Below are positions 7,484 through 14,115 of a stretch of 21,226 bases of DNA, in pieces (within the stretch, counting starts at the first letter, position 1; each line of letters opens with the position of its first letter). The DNA is from CAKTOF01 sp964523945 (GTDB lineage: Bacteria; Bacillota; Clostridia; Oscillospirales; Oscillospiraceae), in NCBI GenBank assembly GCA_964523945.1, contig CAZGBU010000024.1, positions 1 through 21,226 on the forward strand, written 5' to 3'. Under the pieces are notes generated by a model, which was not told the origin of the DNA, searched no databases, and was given only the letters and a program-made list of their open reading frames with translations. Both the position numbers and the translations under genes were made by a program.

Positions 7484-8197
7484 ATGAAACACCTGTTCAC
7501 GCGCGCTGCCGCTGCGTTTTTGCTCCTGGCGGTGCTGATTTCTGTCCTGCCGGCAGGCGCTGCCGCCGTCGATGCGATCAGCCCGGTCGTCACGTCGTAT
7601 GAGATCCAGAGCACGGCGGGGAATTCTCTGTCGAGCATTTCGCGCAACAGCCATGTGAATCTGATCATTCATTTTAAAGATACCACTGTAACAAATACTG
7701 ATGTTGATAATTCGTCGTCAAATATTGATGTCACCAAGTTGGTTGACAGCTTTACCGGCGGTTCAAACTATGCCGTGCAAGTTGACATCACATCTACCAG
7801 TGGCCCACTTACATATACAGTGCTACTTCAGGATGTGGTCTATTCCGGCCAGGGACAGAGCCTGCGGATGATGGTGGGCTACCTTAATACCACTGCAGCA
7901 TATCAGACGATCGACCTGACAATCACGCAGGCGGTGATCTACGTCGAGCCGGAGGTCCCAGAATATGATCCGGGCACGCCGGACACGATCCCAACGCCGA
8001 TGCTGATCTTCAGCCGCGACGAGATTTCCGAGCCGGTAAAAGCCGGGGAGTCGTTCGAGGTCACGATCCACATCCAGAACCTGAGCAACACGATCCTGCG
8101 CTCGCCGGTCATTTCCTATACGCCGTCCGAGTCGCTGATGCTTGCCGGCGGCAGCTCTACGTTTGTGCTGGAGGACATCGGCGCGAAAAAACAGTGA
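7484..8197 (+). CDS. Exported CARDB-like repeat protein, N-terminal part (frameshifted gene)
   Basis: This is the N-terminal third of a surface protein of the CARDB/COG1361 sort often encoded between the ATPase and permease of MacB-like systems. ATG 7484 lies one base after the ATPase stop, with AAGGAGAG eight bases before it. The product begins with a clear signal peptide (Lys and Arg, a hydrophobic core, then AGAAA). A unique N-terminal domain follows, then the first Ig-like repeat ending STFVLEDIGAKK. The frame stops at 8195-8197, just after an A6 run (8186-8191). A -1 shift there joins it to the frame at 8194 and gives GAKKTVTTV, in register with the next repeat (STFVLSDVPAGGTASIT). The whole protein would be about 731 residues. 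Confidence 0.82.
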   Translation: MKHLFTRAAAAFLLLAVLISVLPAGAAAVDAISPVVTSYEIQSTAGNSLSSISRNSHVNLIIHFKDTTVTNTDVDNSSSNIDVTKLVDSFTGGSNYAVQVDITSTSGPLTYTVLLQDVVYSGQGQSLRMMVGYLNTTAAYQTIDLTITQAVIYVEPEVPEYDPGTPDTIPTPMLIFSRDEISEPVKAGESFEVTIHIQNLSNTILRSPVISYTPSESLMLAGGSSTFVLEDIGAKKQ

Positions 8198-9678
8198 CGA
8201 CCGTGGTGCAGCTGCAGGCGCTTGAGACGATCTCTTCGAGCGTGCAGAACATCGGCATCGAGCTGACCTACAATTATTTCAACAACATTTCAACGACGCA
8301 GGCTACCGCAACCGAGACGCTGACCATTCCCGCAACGGTCAACACGGGCGGCAGCGTGACCATTCCGCAGCCGCCGGTCATCATCACGCGCAGCGCGCTC
8401 AACCCGATTTCGGCCAATCAGACGTTCGATCTGACGCTGACATTTGAAAACGCCGGCAAAACGGCGCTGGTCAGCCCGGTGGTAACGGTCTCGACGTCCG
8501 AGGCGCTGGTGCTGCAGAACAACACTTCTACGTTTGTCCTTTCGGATGTGCCGGCCGGCGGCACGGCCAGCATCACGCTGACCATCAAGGCCGCAGCGCA
8601 GATCTCCTCGACAACACAGTCGGTCAGCGCCGACCTCAGCTTCAGCTATGATTCCGGCAGCGGGCTGACGCAGGGCAACACATCCGAACGCGTTAACATA
8701 TCCGCCAACGTCACCGAGCAGGATACCGGCGTGGAGCCGAGCAGCCCGGTGCCGAATCTGATTATCAGTGACTTCAACATCGGTGGGGAATCCGTCGCAG
8801 CCGGTGCGCCGTTCAGCCTGAGCTTTACATTTACCAACACCGGCCGGCTCGGCGTGGAGAACGTCGTCGTGGTTGTCGACGGCGGCGAGAGCTTCACGAT
8901 CGACGGTGCGACAAACACGTTCTACTATACTTCGCTGGCAGCCGGCGGCAGCCTGACCCAGGAAGTCCCGATGCAGACGCTTGCCACCGCCGAGACCGGC
9001 GCGCAGACAGTCAGCGTCTCGTTCCGGTACGAGTATGTGGACGGGTCGCAGCGTTCATCGTCCAACTCAGACATCCGGCTGTCGATTCCGGTCTATCAGC
9101 CCGACCGGCTCCAGCTTGACGAGCCGACGCTGTTCGATGTTGCCTACGCCGGTATGGAGACGACCATCACCATGAGCTATGTCAATATGGGCAAGAGCGG
9201 CGTTTCCAACGTCGAGGCAACCGTATCCGGCGATATTGATGCGCTGCAGGAGACGCAGTACCTGGGCAACTTTGCCTCCGGTGCGAGCGGGAATATCAGC
9301 TTTGTCGTCACGCCGTGGGCGGCGGGTGAGGTGCCGATTACGATCACGATCACCTACGAGGATCCCAATGCCCAGACGGTTACACGGGAATTCCCGATGA
9401 CCCTGTCGGTCATGGAGATGGACTGGGGCTGGGAAGATCCCGGCATCTCGATCGACCCGATGCCGGTTGAAGAGCCGGAAACGAACTGGGTGCTCTGGGG
9501 CAGCGTCGCCGGCGGAGGCGTTGCGCTGATCCTCATTCTGATGATTGTGGTACGCCAGAAGAAGAAAGCGGCGGTGGCCCGCAGTGCCCAAAGCGACTGG
9601 GGCGACTGGGAAGACGAGGATGTACTGACCACTGCGGAGGAGCAGACGCCCGCCGGCGTGGGAGGAAAGGAGGAGTAA
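8194..9678 (+). CDS. Exported CARDB-like repeat protein, C-terminal part with membrane anchor (frameshifted gene)
   Basis: This frame continues the protein of 7484-8197. It finishes repeat 1, then holds three more Ig-like repeats, each opening with a short strand plus a glycine/alanine-rich turn: PPVIITRSALNPISANQTFDL, PNLIISDFNIGGESVAAG and LQLDEPTLFDVAYAGM. A single membrane helix (about 430-450, WVLWGSVAGGGVALILILMIVV), basic KKK residues and an acidic 40-residue cytoplasmic tail complete it. It is thus anchored with the repeats outside the cell. GTG 8194 has no ribosome site and I doubt it is a true start. By position it probably works with the ABC permease as an extracellular binding or scaffold protein; ligand unknown. 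Confidence 0.82.
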   Translation: MTTVVQLQALETISSSVQNIGIELTYNYFNNISTTQATATETLTIPATVNTGGSVTIPQPPVIITRSALNPISANQTFDLTLTFENAGKTALVSPVVTVSTSEALVLQNNTSTFVLSDVPAGGTASITLTIKAAAQISSTTQSVSADLSFSYDSGSGLTQGNTSERVNISANVTEQDTGVEPSSPVPNLIISDFNIGGESVAAGAPFSLSFTFTNTGRLGVENVVVVVDGGESFTIDGATNTFYYTSLAAGGSLTQEVPMQTLATAETGAQTVSVSFRYEYVDGSQRSSSNSDIRLSIPVYQPDRLQLDEPTLFDVAYAGMETTITMSYVNMGKSGVSNVEATVSGDIDALQETQYLGNFASGASGNISFVVTPWAAGEVPITITITYEDPNAQTVTREFPMTLSVMEMDWGWEDPGISIDPMPVEEPETNWVLWGSVAGGGVALILILMIVVRQKKKAAVARSAQSDWGDWEDEDVLTTAEEQTPAGVGGKEE

Positions 9679-9681
9679 GCA

Positions 9682-11037
9682 GTGCGCGGCAGCGATATTC
9701 TGCACATGTGCCTCCAAAACCTCAAGCGCCGGAAATCCCGGACGTTCCTTACGGTCCTCGGCGTTCTGATCGGCTGCTGCGCGATCGTCATCATGGTCTC
9801 GCTCGGCTTCGGTACGCAGGAGGCGCAGGACAAAATGCTGGCCCAGATGGGCGATCTGACGATGATTCAGGTCTACAACTACAACAATACCGGCGACAAC
9901 GCGCTTGATGATAGCACGGTTGCCTCGTTTCGCCAGATTGACGGCGTCAAAGCTGTCACGCCGAAGCTCAACCTGGGCAACTACTATTCCGCGCAGCTTT
10001 ATGCCGGCGTCAACCGCCGGTACATGACCTATTGGAGCGAGATTGTCGGTGTCGACATGGCTTCTGCTGCGGATATGGGCTATGAGCTGCTTTCCGGCCA
10101 GATGCCGGAGGAGAGCGATGAGGTGCTTGTCGGTCAGTATTTTGCCTATAACTTCTATGATACGATGCGCCCGGAGGGAATGAACTATGTTGACCGGTAC
10201 AGTGGCGGCTGGGATGAGGAGGGCAATCTGATCGACATTCCGGATCCGTATTTTGATCCGACCTCAACCACCATCACAATTGAGATCACGCTCTCATCGG
10301 GCGCGACATTTACGACCGACGTCAAGGTGACTGGTATCCTGAAAGAGGACTGGAATAAGGGGTATGAGACGTCTGAGGGTATTGTTATGGATGTGAGCGC
10401 AATGCGCAGCATTATCGAGCGTGCCATGGCGCAGGAGGGAACCAAAAAAGATATTACCTACAATGAAGTCATGGTCAAAGCCATTGACATTGACCATGTG
10501 GCGGATGCACAGAAAGAGATCGACACCTACGGCTTTAACACCTCGTCTATGGAGAGTGTGCGTGAACCGCTGCAGCAGGAGGCGCAGCAGCGGATGCTGA
10601 TGCTGGGCGGCCTCGGCGCGGTTTCACTGTTCGTGGCAGCGATCGGCATTGCAAATACGATGGTCATGTCCATCTCCGAGCGCACGCGCGAGATCGGCAT
10701 TATGAAAGCGCTTGGCTGCTACGTCCGGGACATCCGGGTCCTGTTCCTGTCCGAGGCCGGTGCGATCGGCCTGATCGGGGGACTGGTCGGCAGTGTAATC
10801 AGCTTTATCGCCATGATTATCATCAATCTGGTTTCGCTGGGCAGTGGCCCATCCGTGCACAATATCATGCTCTGTATTTTTGGCGGCGAGGAGATTACGC
10901 GCACCTCGGTGATTCCGTTCTGGCTGATTCCGTTTGCAATCGTGTTCTCCGTGCTGATCGGCCTTGGCTCCGGCTTCTATCCGGCCAACCGCGCAGTGCG
11001 AGTTTCGGCGCTCGAAGCCATCAAGTCCTCGGAATAA
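9682..11037 (+). CDS. ABC transporter permease, MacB/FtsX family
   Basis: This is the membrane subunit of the ABC system, 451 residues. It has the MacB layout: a basic N-terminus (NLKRRKSRT), first membrane helix at about 21-43, a large extracytoplasmic domain (about 45-300), then three helices near 307-328, 358-385 and 411-435. The FtsX signature SERTREIGIMKALGCYVRDIR lies after helix 2, and the C-terminus ends GFYPANRAVRVSALEAIKSSE. GTG 9682 has AAAGGAGGAG about seven bases upstream, four bases after the preceding stop. It pairs with the ATPase at 6760-7482. Family members export or extract lipoproteins, peptides or drugs; which one here is not visible. Confidence 0.92.
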   Translation: MRGSDILHMCLQNLKRRKSRTFLTVLGVLIGCCAIVIMVSLGFGTQEAQDKMLAQMGDLTMIQVYNYNNTGDNALDDSTVASFRQIDGVKAVTPKLNLGNYYSAQLYAGVNRRYMTYWSEIVGVDMASAADMGYELLSGQMPEESDEVLVGQYFAYNFYDTMRPEGMNYVDRYSGGWDEEGNLIDIPDPYFDPTSTTITIEITLSSGATFTTDVKVTGILKEDWNKGYETSEGIVMDVSAMRSIIERAMAQEGTKKDITYNEVMVKAIDIDHVADAQKEIDTYGFNTSSMESVREPLQQEAQQRMLMLGGLGAVSLFVAAIGIANTMVMSISERTREIGIMKALGCYVRDIRVLFLSEAGAIGLIGGLVGSVISFIAMIIINLVSLGSGPSVHNIMLCIFGGEEITRTSVIPFWLIPFAIVFSVLIGLGSGFYPANRAVRVSALEAIKSSE

Positions 11038-11073
11038 GGCGGAGCCTGGCGTACAGAAAGAGGGGGGATTTCC

Positions 11074-11295
11074 TTGAAGAAAATGTTGTTCGGGATGTTC
11101 CTGACGACGATCAGTGCGATTTATTCGCTTGTGCTGCTGGTCACGGCGACCGATCATCCGGTGACCTACAACGGAGCCGACGGCTTGTATGCCAATCTGC
11201 GCGGCAACGGACTTTTTGTCCCGTTTCTTGTCTCGGTCGTGCTGGTGTTTGTCGGAATTGCGCTGTGCATGATTGAGGCGCACCGAAAGAACTGA
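11074..11295 (+). CDS. Small two-helix membrane protein
   Basis: This is a 73-residue hydrophobic protein at the end of the ABC operon, not recognised as a named family. Two membrane helices are visible, residues about 3-26 and 47-67, joined by a short polar loop and ending in a basic EAHRKN tail. The start is taken as TTG 11074, with GAGGGGGGA about six bases upstream; ATG 11083 is the alternative and would be too far from that site. It lies 36 bases after the permease stop and just before the operon terminator, so it is probably cotranscribed and may be an accessory subunit of the ABC complex. That role is inference. Confidence 0.65.
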   Translation: MKKMLFGMFLTTISAIYSLVLLVTATDHPVTYNGADGLYANLRGNGLFVPFLVSVVLVFVGIALCMIEAHRKN

Positions 11296-11320
11296 ACCGG
11301 CGCCAAGCGGCCGGAACATC

Positions 11321-11360
11321 AACAAGCCCGCTGGGGAACATCCCCGGCGGGCTTGTTTTT
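11321..11360 (+). terminator. Terminator closing the ABC operon, facing hxlR
   Basis: A 17-bp stem (11321-11337 with 11341-11357, one T-G wobble) with loop ACA runs into GTTTTTG. It sits between the convergent ABC operon and the HxlR gene. It ends the + transcript well; it might also serve the minus strand, although the T-run in that direction is poor. Confidence 0.85.
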
Positions 11361-11361
11361 G

Positions 11362-11703
11362 TCAGTGGGCAGCTGCGCTGCGCACACGCGATTGATAACT
11401 GAGTCCCCACTGCTCCATCGCACTGATAATCGGCAGCATGGCCTGTCCCAGCTCGCTCAGCGCATATTCCACTCTGGGCGGGATCTCCGGATAGACAGTG
11501 CGCACAACAATCCCGTCCTCTTCCATAGAGCGAAGGCTGTCGGTGAGAACTTTCTGACTGATCCCGGCCAGGTCTTTCTTCAGCTCGTTGAACCGCCACG
11601 GGCGTGCCATTAGGTTGCGCAGGATCAGAAGCTTCCACTTGCTGCCGATCAGCTGGACGGTTGTGGCCACCGGACAGGCGGGCAGCTCCTCTTTGGTCAA
11701 CAT
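11362..11703 (-). CDS. HxlR-family transcriptional regulator, single-cysteine type
   Basis: This is a 113-residue winged-helix regulator of the HxlR family, full length. The family pattern is clear: CPVATTVQLIGSKWKLLILRNLM near the N-terminus, WRFNELKKDLAGISQKVLTDSLRSMEEDGIV for the helix-turn-helix and wing, and a C-terminal dimer helix. The only cysteine, Cys10, sits where YodB/HypR-type relatives carry their redox- or electrophile-sensing cysteine, so a thiol-based switch is possible (inference). The start has GGGGAGGAG six bases upstream. It is transcribed divergently from the ACGX-peptide operon at 11891, the likely target along with its own promoter. Confidence 0.9.
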   Translation of the reverse strand: MLTKEELPACPVATTVQLIGSKWKLLILRNLMARPWRFNELKKDLAGISQKVLTDSLRSMEEDGIVVRTVYPEIPPRVEYALSELGQAMLPIISAMEQWGLSYQSRVRSAAAH

Positions 11704-11735
11704 ACGGCGCTCCTCCCCGTAAGATATTTTGTCTT

Positions 11736-11764
11736 ATTGTAATGGAAAGCAATATGGCGGTCAA
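11736..11764 (-). promoter_or_regulatory. Promoter of hxlR
   Basis: On the minus strand TTGACC (11764-11759) and TACAAT (11741-11736) are spaced by 17 bases. A small dyad TAAGA-7-TCTTA covers 11720-11736, over the start point, and could be an autoregulatory site. Confidence 0.7.
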
Positions 11765-11779
11765 GGAGTTACAAATAGG

Positions 11780-11790
11780 TGACCTGGTCA
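11780..11790. promoter_or_regulatory. Palindrome between divergent promoters, possible HxlR operator
   Basis: TGACC-T-GGTCA is an exact palindrome placed between the minus-strand -35 of hxlR (ends 11764) and the plus-strand -35 of the peptide operon (starts 11806). It is short, so a chance match is possible. Confidence 0.3.
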
Positions 11791-11805
11791 TAAAATAGTG
11801 CGTAC

Positions 11806-11834
11806 TTGTGAGGGAAATTTTCGCCCGTTATACT
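11806..11834 (+). promoter_or_regulatory. Promoter of the ACGX-peptide operon
   Basis: TTGTGA (11806-11811) and TATACT (11829-11834) are spaced by 17 bases. The expected start near 11841 gives a leader of about 50 bases before the peptide gene at 11891. Confidence 0.7.
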
Positions 11835-11890
11835 GAAACCAGGGGGTCAGGAAACACCTGATTTCCAAAGACAAACGAAGGAGGAATGCG

Positions 11891-12067
11891 ATGATGGGAT
11901 TGAAGAATCTGTTTGCTTGGAGCAGCAAGGCAGCGGCCAATGCTGCTTCCGCCTGCAGAACAGCCTGCGGCGCCGGGGACAAACCAGCTCAGCAGCCAAC
12001 TGCCTGCGGAGCGGCTGACCCCAAGCCCACCGCCTGCGGCTCGGCCTGCGGTGCCGGCGACAAGTGA
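11891..12067 (+). CDS. ACGX-repeat cysteine-rich precursor peptide
   Basis: This is a 58-residue peptide, probably the substrate of the radical SAM protein that follows. ATG 11891 has AAGGAGG six bases upstream, a very strong site for a gene this small. A hydrophobic/basic start (MMGLKNLFAW) and an Ala-rich linker precede five cysteines at 22, 26, 39, 49 and 53. Each follows Ala and four of the five are followed by Gly (A-C-G). The unit ACxxACGAGDK occurs twice, at 21-31 and at the very C-terminus 48-58, with Pro-rich TACGAAD spacing between. This matches the ACGX-repeat peptide families described beside SPASM-domain radical SAM enzymes. Possible thioether or other Cys-based modification is inferred; no cleavage site or transporter is evident next to it. 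Confidence 0.85.
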   Translation: MMGLKNLFAWSSKAAANAASACRTACGAGDKPAQQPTACGAADPKPTACGSACGAGDK

Positions 12068-12076
12068 GCGAGCACC

Positions 12077-12110
12077 CTGCGCCCCCGCGGGTCTATCCCC
12101 GGGGGCGCAG
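12077..12110 (+). promoter_or_regulatory. Hairpin A between peptide and radical SAM genes
   Basis: CTGCGCCCCCG (12077-12087) pairs perfectly with 12100-12110, and an inner GGG-TCTAT-CCC extends the helix. There is no T-run after it. Its right arm shares bases 12105-12110 with hairpin B, so both cannot form at once. Confidence 0.65.
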
Positions 12111-12149
12111 TTCCCAAGCACCGGCCGCGCCGCGGTTTGGGAACTGCGC
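12105..12149 (+). promoter_or_regulatory. Hairpin B between peptide and radical SAM genes
   Basis: GCGCAGTTCCCAA (12105-12117) is the exact reverse complement of 12137-12149, a 13-bp stem with a GC-rich loop that has further ACCG/CGGT pairing. It ends 23 bases before the AGGAGGT site of the radical SAM gene. As it competes with hairpin A, the pair may set the ratio of peptide to enzyme or protect the peptide mRNA (inference). Confidence 0.65.
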
Positions 12150-12187
12150 TCCCATGACAGAATCAAGCAATCAGGAGGTCAATCACC

Positions 12188-13222
12188 ATGGAATACTTTT
12201 CCTTTCAGTGGCACATCACCGAGGCCTGCGACCAGCGGTGCAAACACTGCTACATTTTTGCTGAGGACACCTGCAAAAAGCTGGACGCTATGACCTGGCC
12301 CCAGATGCAGGACACCTTTTACAACTGCCTGGATTTCTGCAAGGTCTACCACCGTATGCCCTACTTCTATCTCACCGGCGGCGACCCCATCCTGCACCCA
12401 AACTTCTGGGATCTGCTTGGGCTGATGAAGGAAAACGAGATCCCGTTTACCATTCTGGGCAACCCCTTTCATCTCGACGACGCGGTGTGCCAAAAACTCA
12501 AGGAGTACGGCTGTGAGAAGTACCAGCTCTCTCTGGACGGCCTGCGCCAGACCCACGACTGGTTCCGCAAGCCCGGCAGCTTCGACTGCACCCTGGAGAA
12601 GATCTCCTGTATCAAAAAGGCTGGCATCCGGGCGGTGATCATGACGACGGTTTCCGGTGTCAACATCGATCAGGTGCCGGGCATCATCGACACCGTGGTG
12701 GCCCACGGAGCGGACGTGTTCGCTTTTTCCCGCTACTGCCCCACCAGCGGGGAGAAAGATGTGGGCATCGACCCCTTGCGCTACCGGCAGCTGCTGGCCG
12801 ACTGCGACAGGAAATGCAAGGCCTATGAGGCTGCCGGCTGCGAGACATATTTCAACAAGAAGGACCACCTGTGGACCCTGTACGAGTACGAAACAGGTAC
12901 GTTCCGCATTCCAGAGAATGCGGAGGAGGGTGTGATCTACGGCGGCTGCAACTGCGGCAACTGCCACCTGACCATCCTGCCCACCGGCGATGTATACGCC
13001 TGCCGCCGGGTGCAAAGCAGCAAAGTGGGCAATGTGTTCAATGACAGGCTGGCAGACCTGTGGGTATGCCAAGTGGAACAGTACCGGGACTATACCAGGT
13101 TTGAGAAGTGCGCCAAATGCGAGCTGCTGGCGTGGTGCAGGGGATGCCCGGCGGTGGACAGCGGGCGGGATGGCAATTTCTATGCCGCCGATCCCGAGTG
13201 CTGGAAGGAGGTGCCCGCATGA
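12188..13222 (+). CDS. Radical SAM/SPASM peptide-modifying enzyme, ACGX system
   Basis: This is a 344-residue radical SAM protein predicted to modify the peptide encoded just upstream. The 4Fe-4S/SAM motif CxxxCxxC is at Cys14, Cys18 and Cys21 (ACDQRCKHC), followed by the GGDP-type motif (LTGGDPILHP) and a barrel with QLSLDGL. The C-terminal SPASM-type region is cysteine-rich: YGGCNCGNCHLTILPTGDVY, ACRRV, then FEKCAKCELLAWCRGCPA and DPEC. These ligate auxiliary clusters in thioether-forming and related maturases. ATG 12188 has AGGAGGT eight bases before it. The downstream oxidoreductase overlaps by ATGA. The closest named family I recall is the radical SAM/SPASM protein of the ACGX system; its chemistry is not established to my knowledge. 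Confidence 0.9.
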   Translation: MEYFSFQWHITEACDQRCKHCYIFAEDTCKKLDAMTWPQMQDTFYNCLDFCKVYHRMPYFYLTGGDPILHPNFWDLLGLMKENEIPFTILGNPFHLDDAVCQKLKEYGCEKYQLSLDGLRQTHDWFRKPGSFDCTLEKISCIKKAGIRAVIMTTVSGVNIDQVPGIIDTVVAHGADVFAFSRYCPTSGEKDVGIDPLRYRQLLADCDRKCKAYEAAGCETYFNKKDHLWTLYEYETGTFRIPENAEEGVIYGGCNCGNCHLTILPTGDVYACRRVQSSKVGNVFNDRLADLWVCQVEQYRDYTRFEKCAKCELLAWCRGCPAVDSGRDGNFYAADPECWKEVPA

Positions 13223-14115
13223 TTCCCAAAACAATGAAAGCGGTGATTTTGACAGCTCCCACGCCGGCGGAGCAGGTCCGGCTGTGCGAGGTTCCCGTGC
13301 CGGCGGTCCGGCCCGGTTGGGTGCTGGTAAAGGTGAAGGCCTTCGGCATGAACCATTCCGAACAGATTTTGCGCCTGAGCGAAATTCAGGCAAATTACAT
13401 TCAAAAGCCCATCATTCCCGGCATCGAGTGCGTGGGAGAGATTGCAGATCCCTCGGACAGCCAGTTTGCGACAGGGCAGAAAGTGGCCGCGCTGATGGGC
13501 GGCATGGGCCGCAGCTTCTCCGGGAGCTATGCTGAGTATGCGCTGCTGCCGGCGCATCATGTGTTTGCTGTTTCCTCCGACCTCTCCTGGGCGCAGCTGG
13601 CTGCTGTGCCGGAGACGTATTTCACCGCATGGGGATCCCTGTTTGCCAGCCTGCATTTAAAGTCAGAAGACACACTTCTGGTTCGGGGCGGTACCTGCGC
13701 CCTGGGTTATGCGGCCATCCAGCTTGCCAAAGCGCTGGGCTGCCGCGTCATCGCCACGACGCACCGATCGGAAAAGCTGCCGCTGCTTGCGGCTGCGGAT
13801 GCAGCGATTCTGGACACGGGGATACTGGAGGACAGCATTATCCGGCGTGACAAAGGCCCTGGAGCTGGTTGGCCCCAGGACCCTCAGCGATACCCTGCGC
13901 TGTGTCGGCAGCGGTGGTATTGTCTGCAATACCGGTATTTTGGGCGGTGTGTTCACTCTGAACGGCTTCGATCCGATCAAGGACATCCCCAACGGTGTGT
14001 ATTTGACGGGCTTTTTCAGCAACGGGCCGACCCAGCGGGAGATAGACGCAATGTTTGCATTTTTGGCGGCACATCAGCTGCGACCCGGCATTGGCGCGTG
14101 CTTTTCCTTTTGTGA
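13219..14115 (+). CDS. Zinc-independent alcohol dehydrogenase/quinone oxidoreductase, N-terminal part (frameshifted gene)
   Basis: This is a medium-chain dehydrogenase/reductase, presumably NAD(P)H-dependent. ATG 13219 overlaps the radical SAM stop (ATGA) with GGAAGGAGGT upstream, so it is coupled to the maturase. The GroES-like catalytic domain is clear: MKAVILTAPTPAEQVRLCEVPVP, GMNHSEQILR, PGIECVGEI and AALMGGMGRSFSGSYAEY. The start of the Rossmann domain is also clear: AAVPETYFTAW, LLVRGGTCALGYAAIQLAKALGCRVIATTHR. Zinc ligands are absent as in quinone reductases. Authentic sequence runs to about residue 208 (near 13843); the frame then changes and the remaining residues to 14115 are meaningless. 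Whether it belongs to the peptide pathway or is a passenger is open. Confidence 0.8.
   Translation: MIPKTMKAVILTAPTPAEQVRLCEVPVPAVRPGWVLVKVKAFGMNHSEQILRLSEIQANYIQKPIIPGIECVGEIADPSDSQFATGQKVAALMGGMGRSFSGSYAEYALLPAHHVFAVSSDLSWAQLAAVPETYFTAWGSLFASLHLKSEDTLLVRGGTCALGYAAIQLAKALGCRVIATTHRSEKLPLLAAADAAILDTGILEDSIIRRDKGPGAGWPQDPQRYPALCRQRWYCLQYRYFGRCVHSERLRSDQGHPQRCVFDGLFQQRADPAGDRRNVCIFGGTSAATRHWRVLFLL

Noticed and set aside
11913..12293. A 126-codon Pro/Ala-rich frame overlapping the ACGX peptide
   Set aside because: It starts inside the peptide gene without a ribosome site and runs through both hairpins into the radical SAM gene. The 58-codon frame at 11891 has the strong site and ordered repeats.
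12179..13393. A 404-codon open frame on the minus strand
   Set aside because: It lies antisense to the radical SAM gene and the start of the oxidoreductase, whose motifs and ribosome sites are unmistakable on the + strand.
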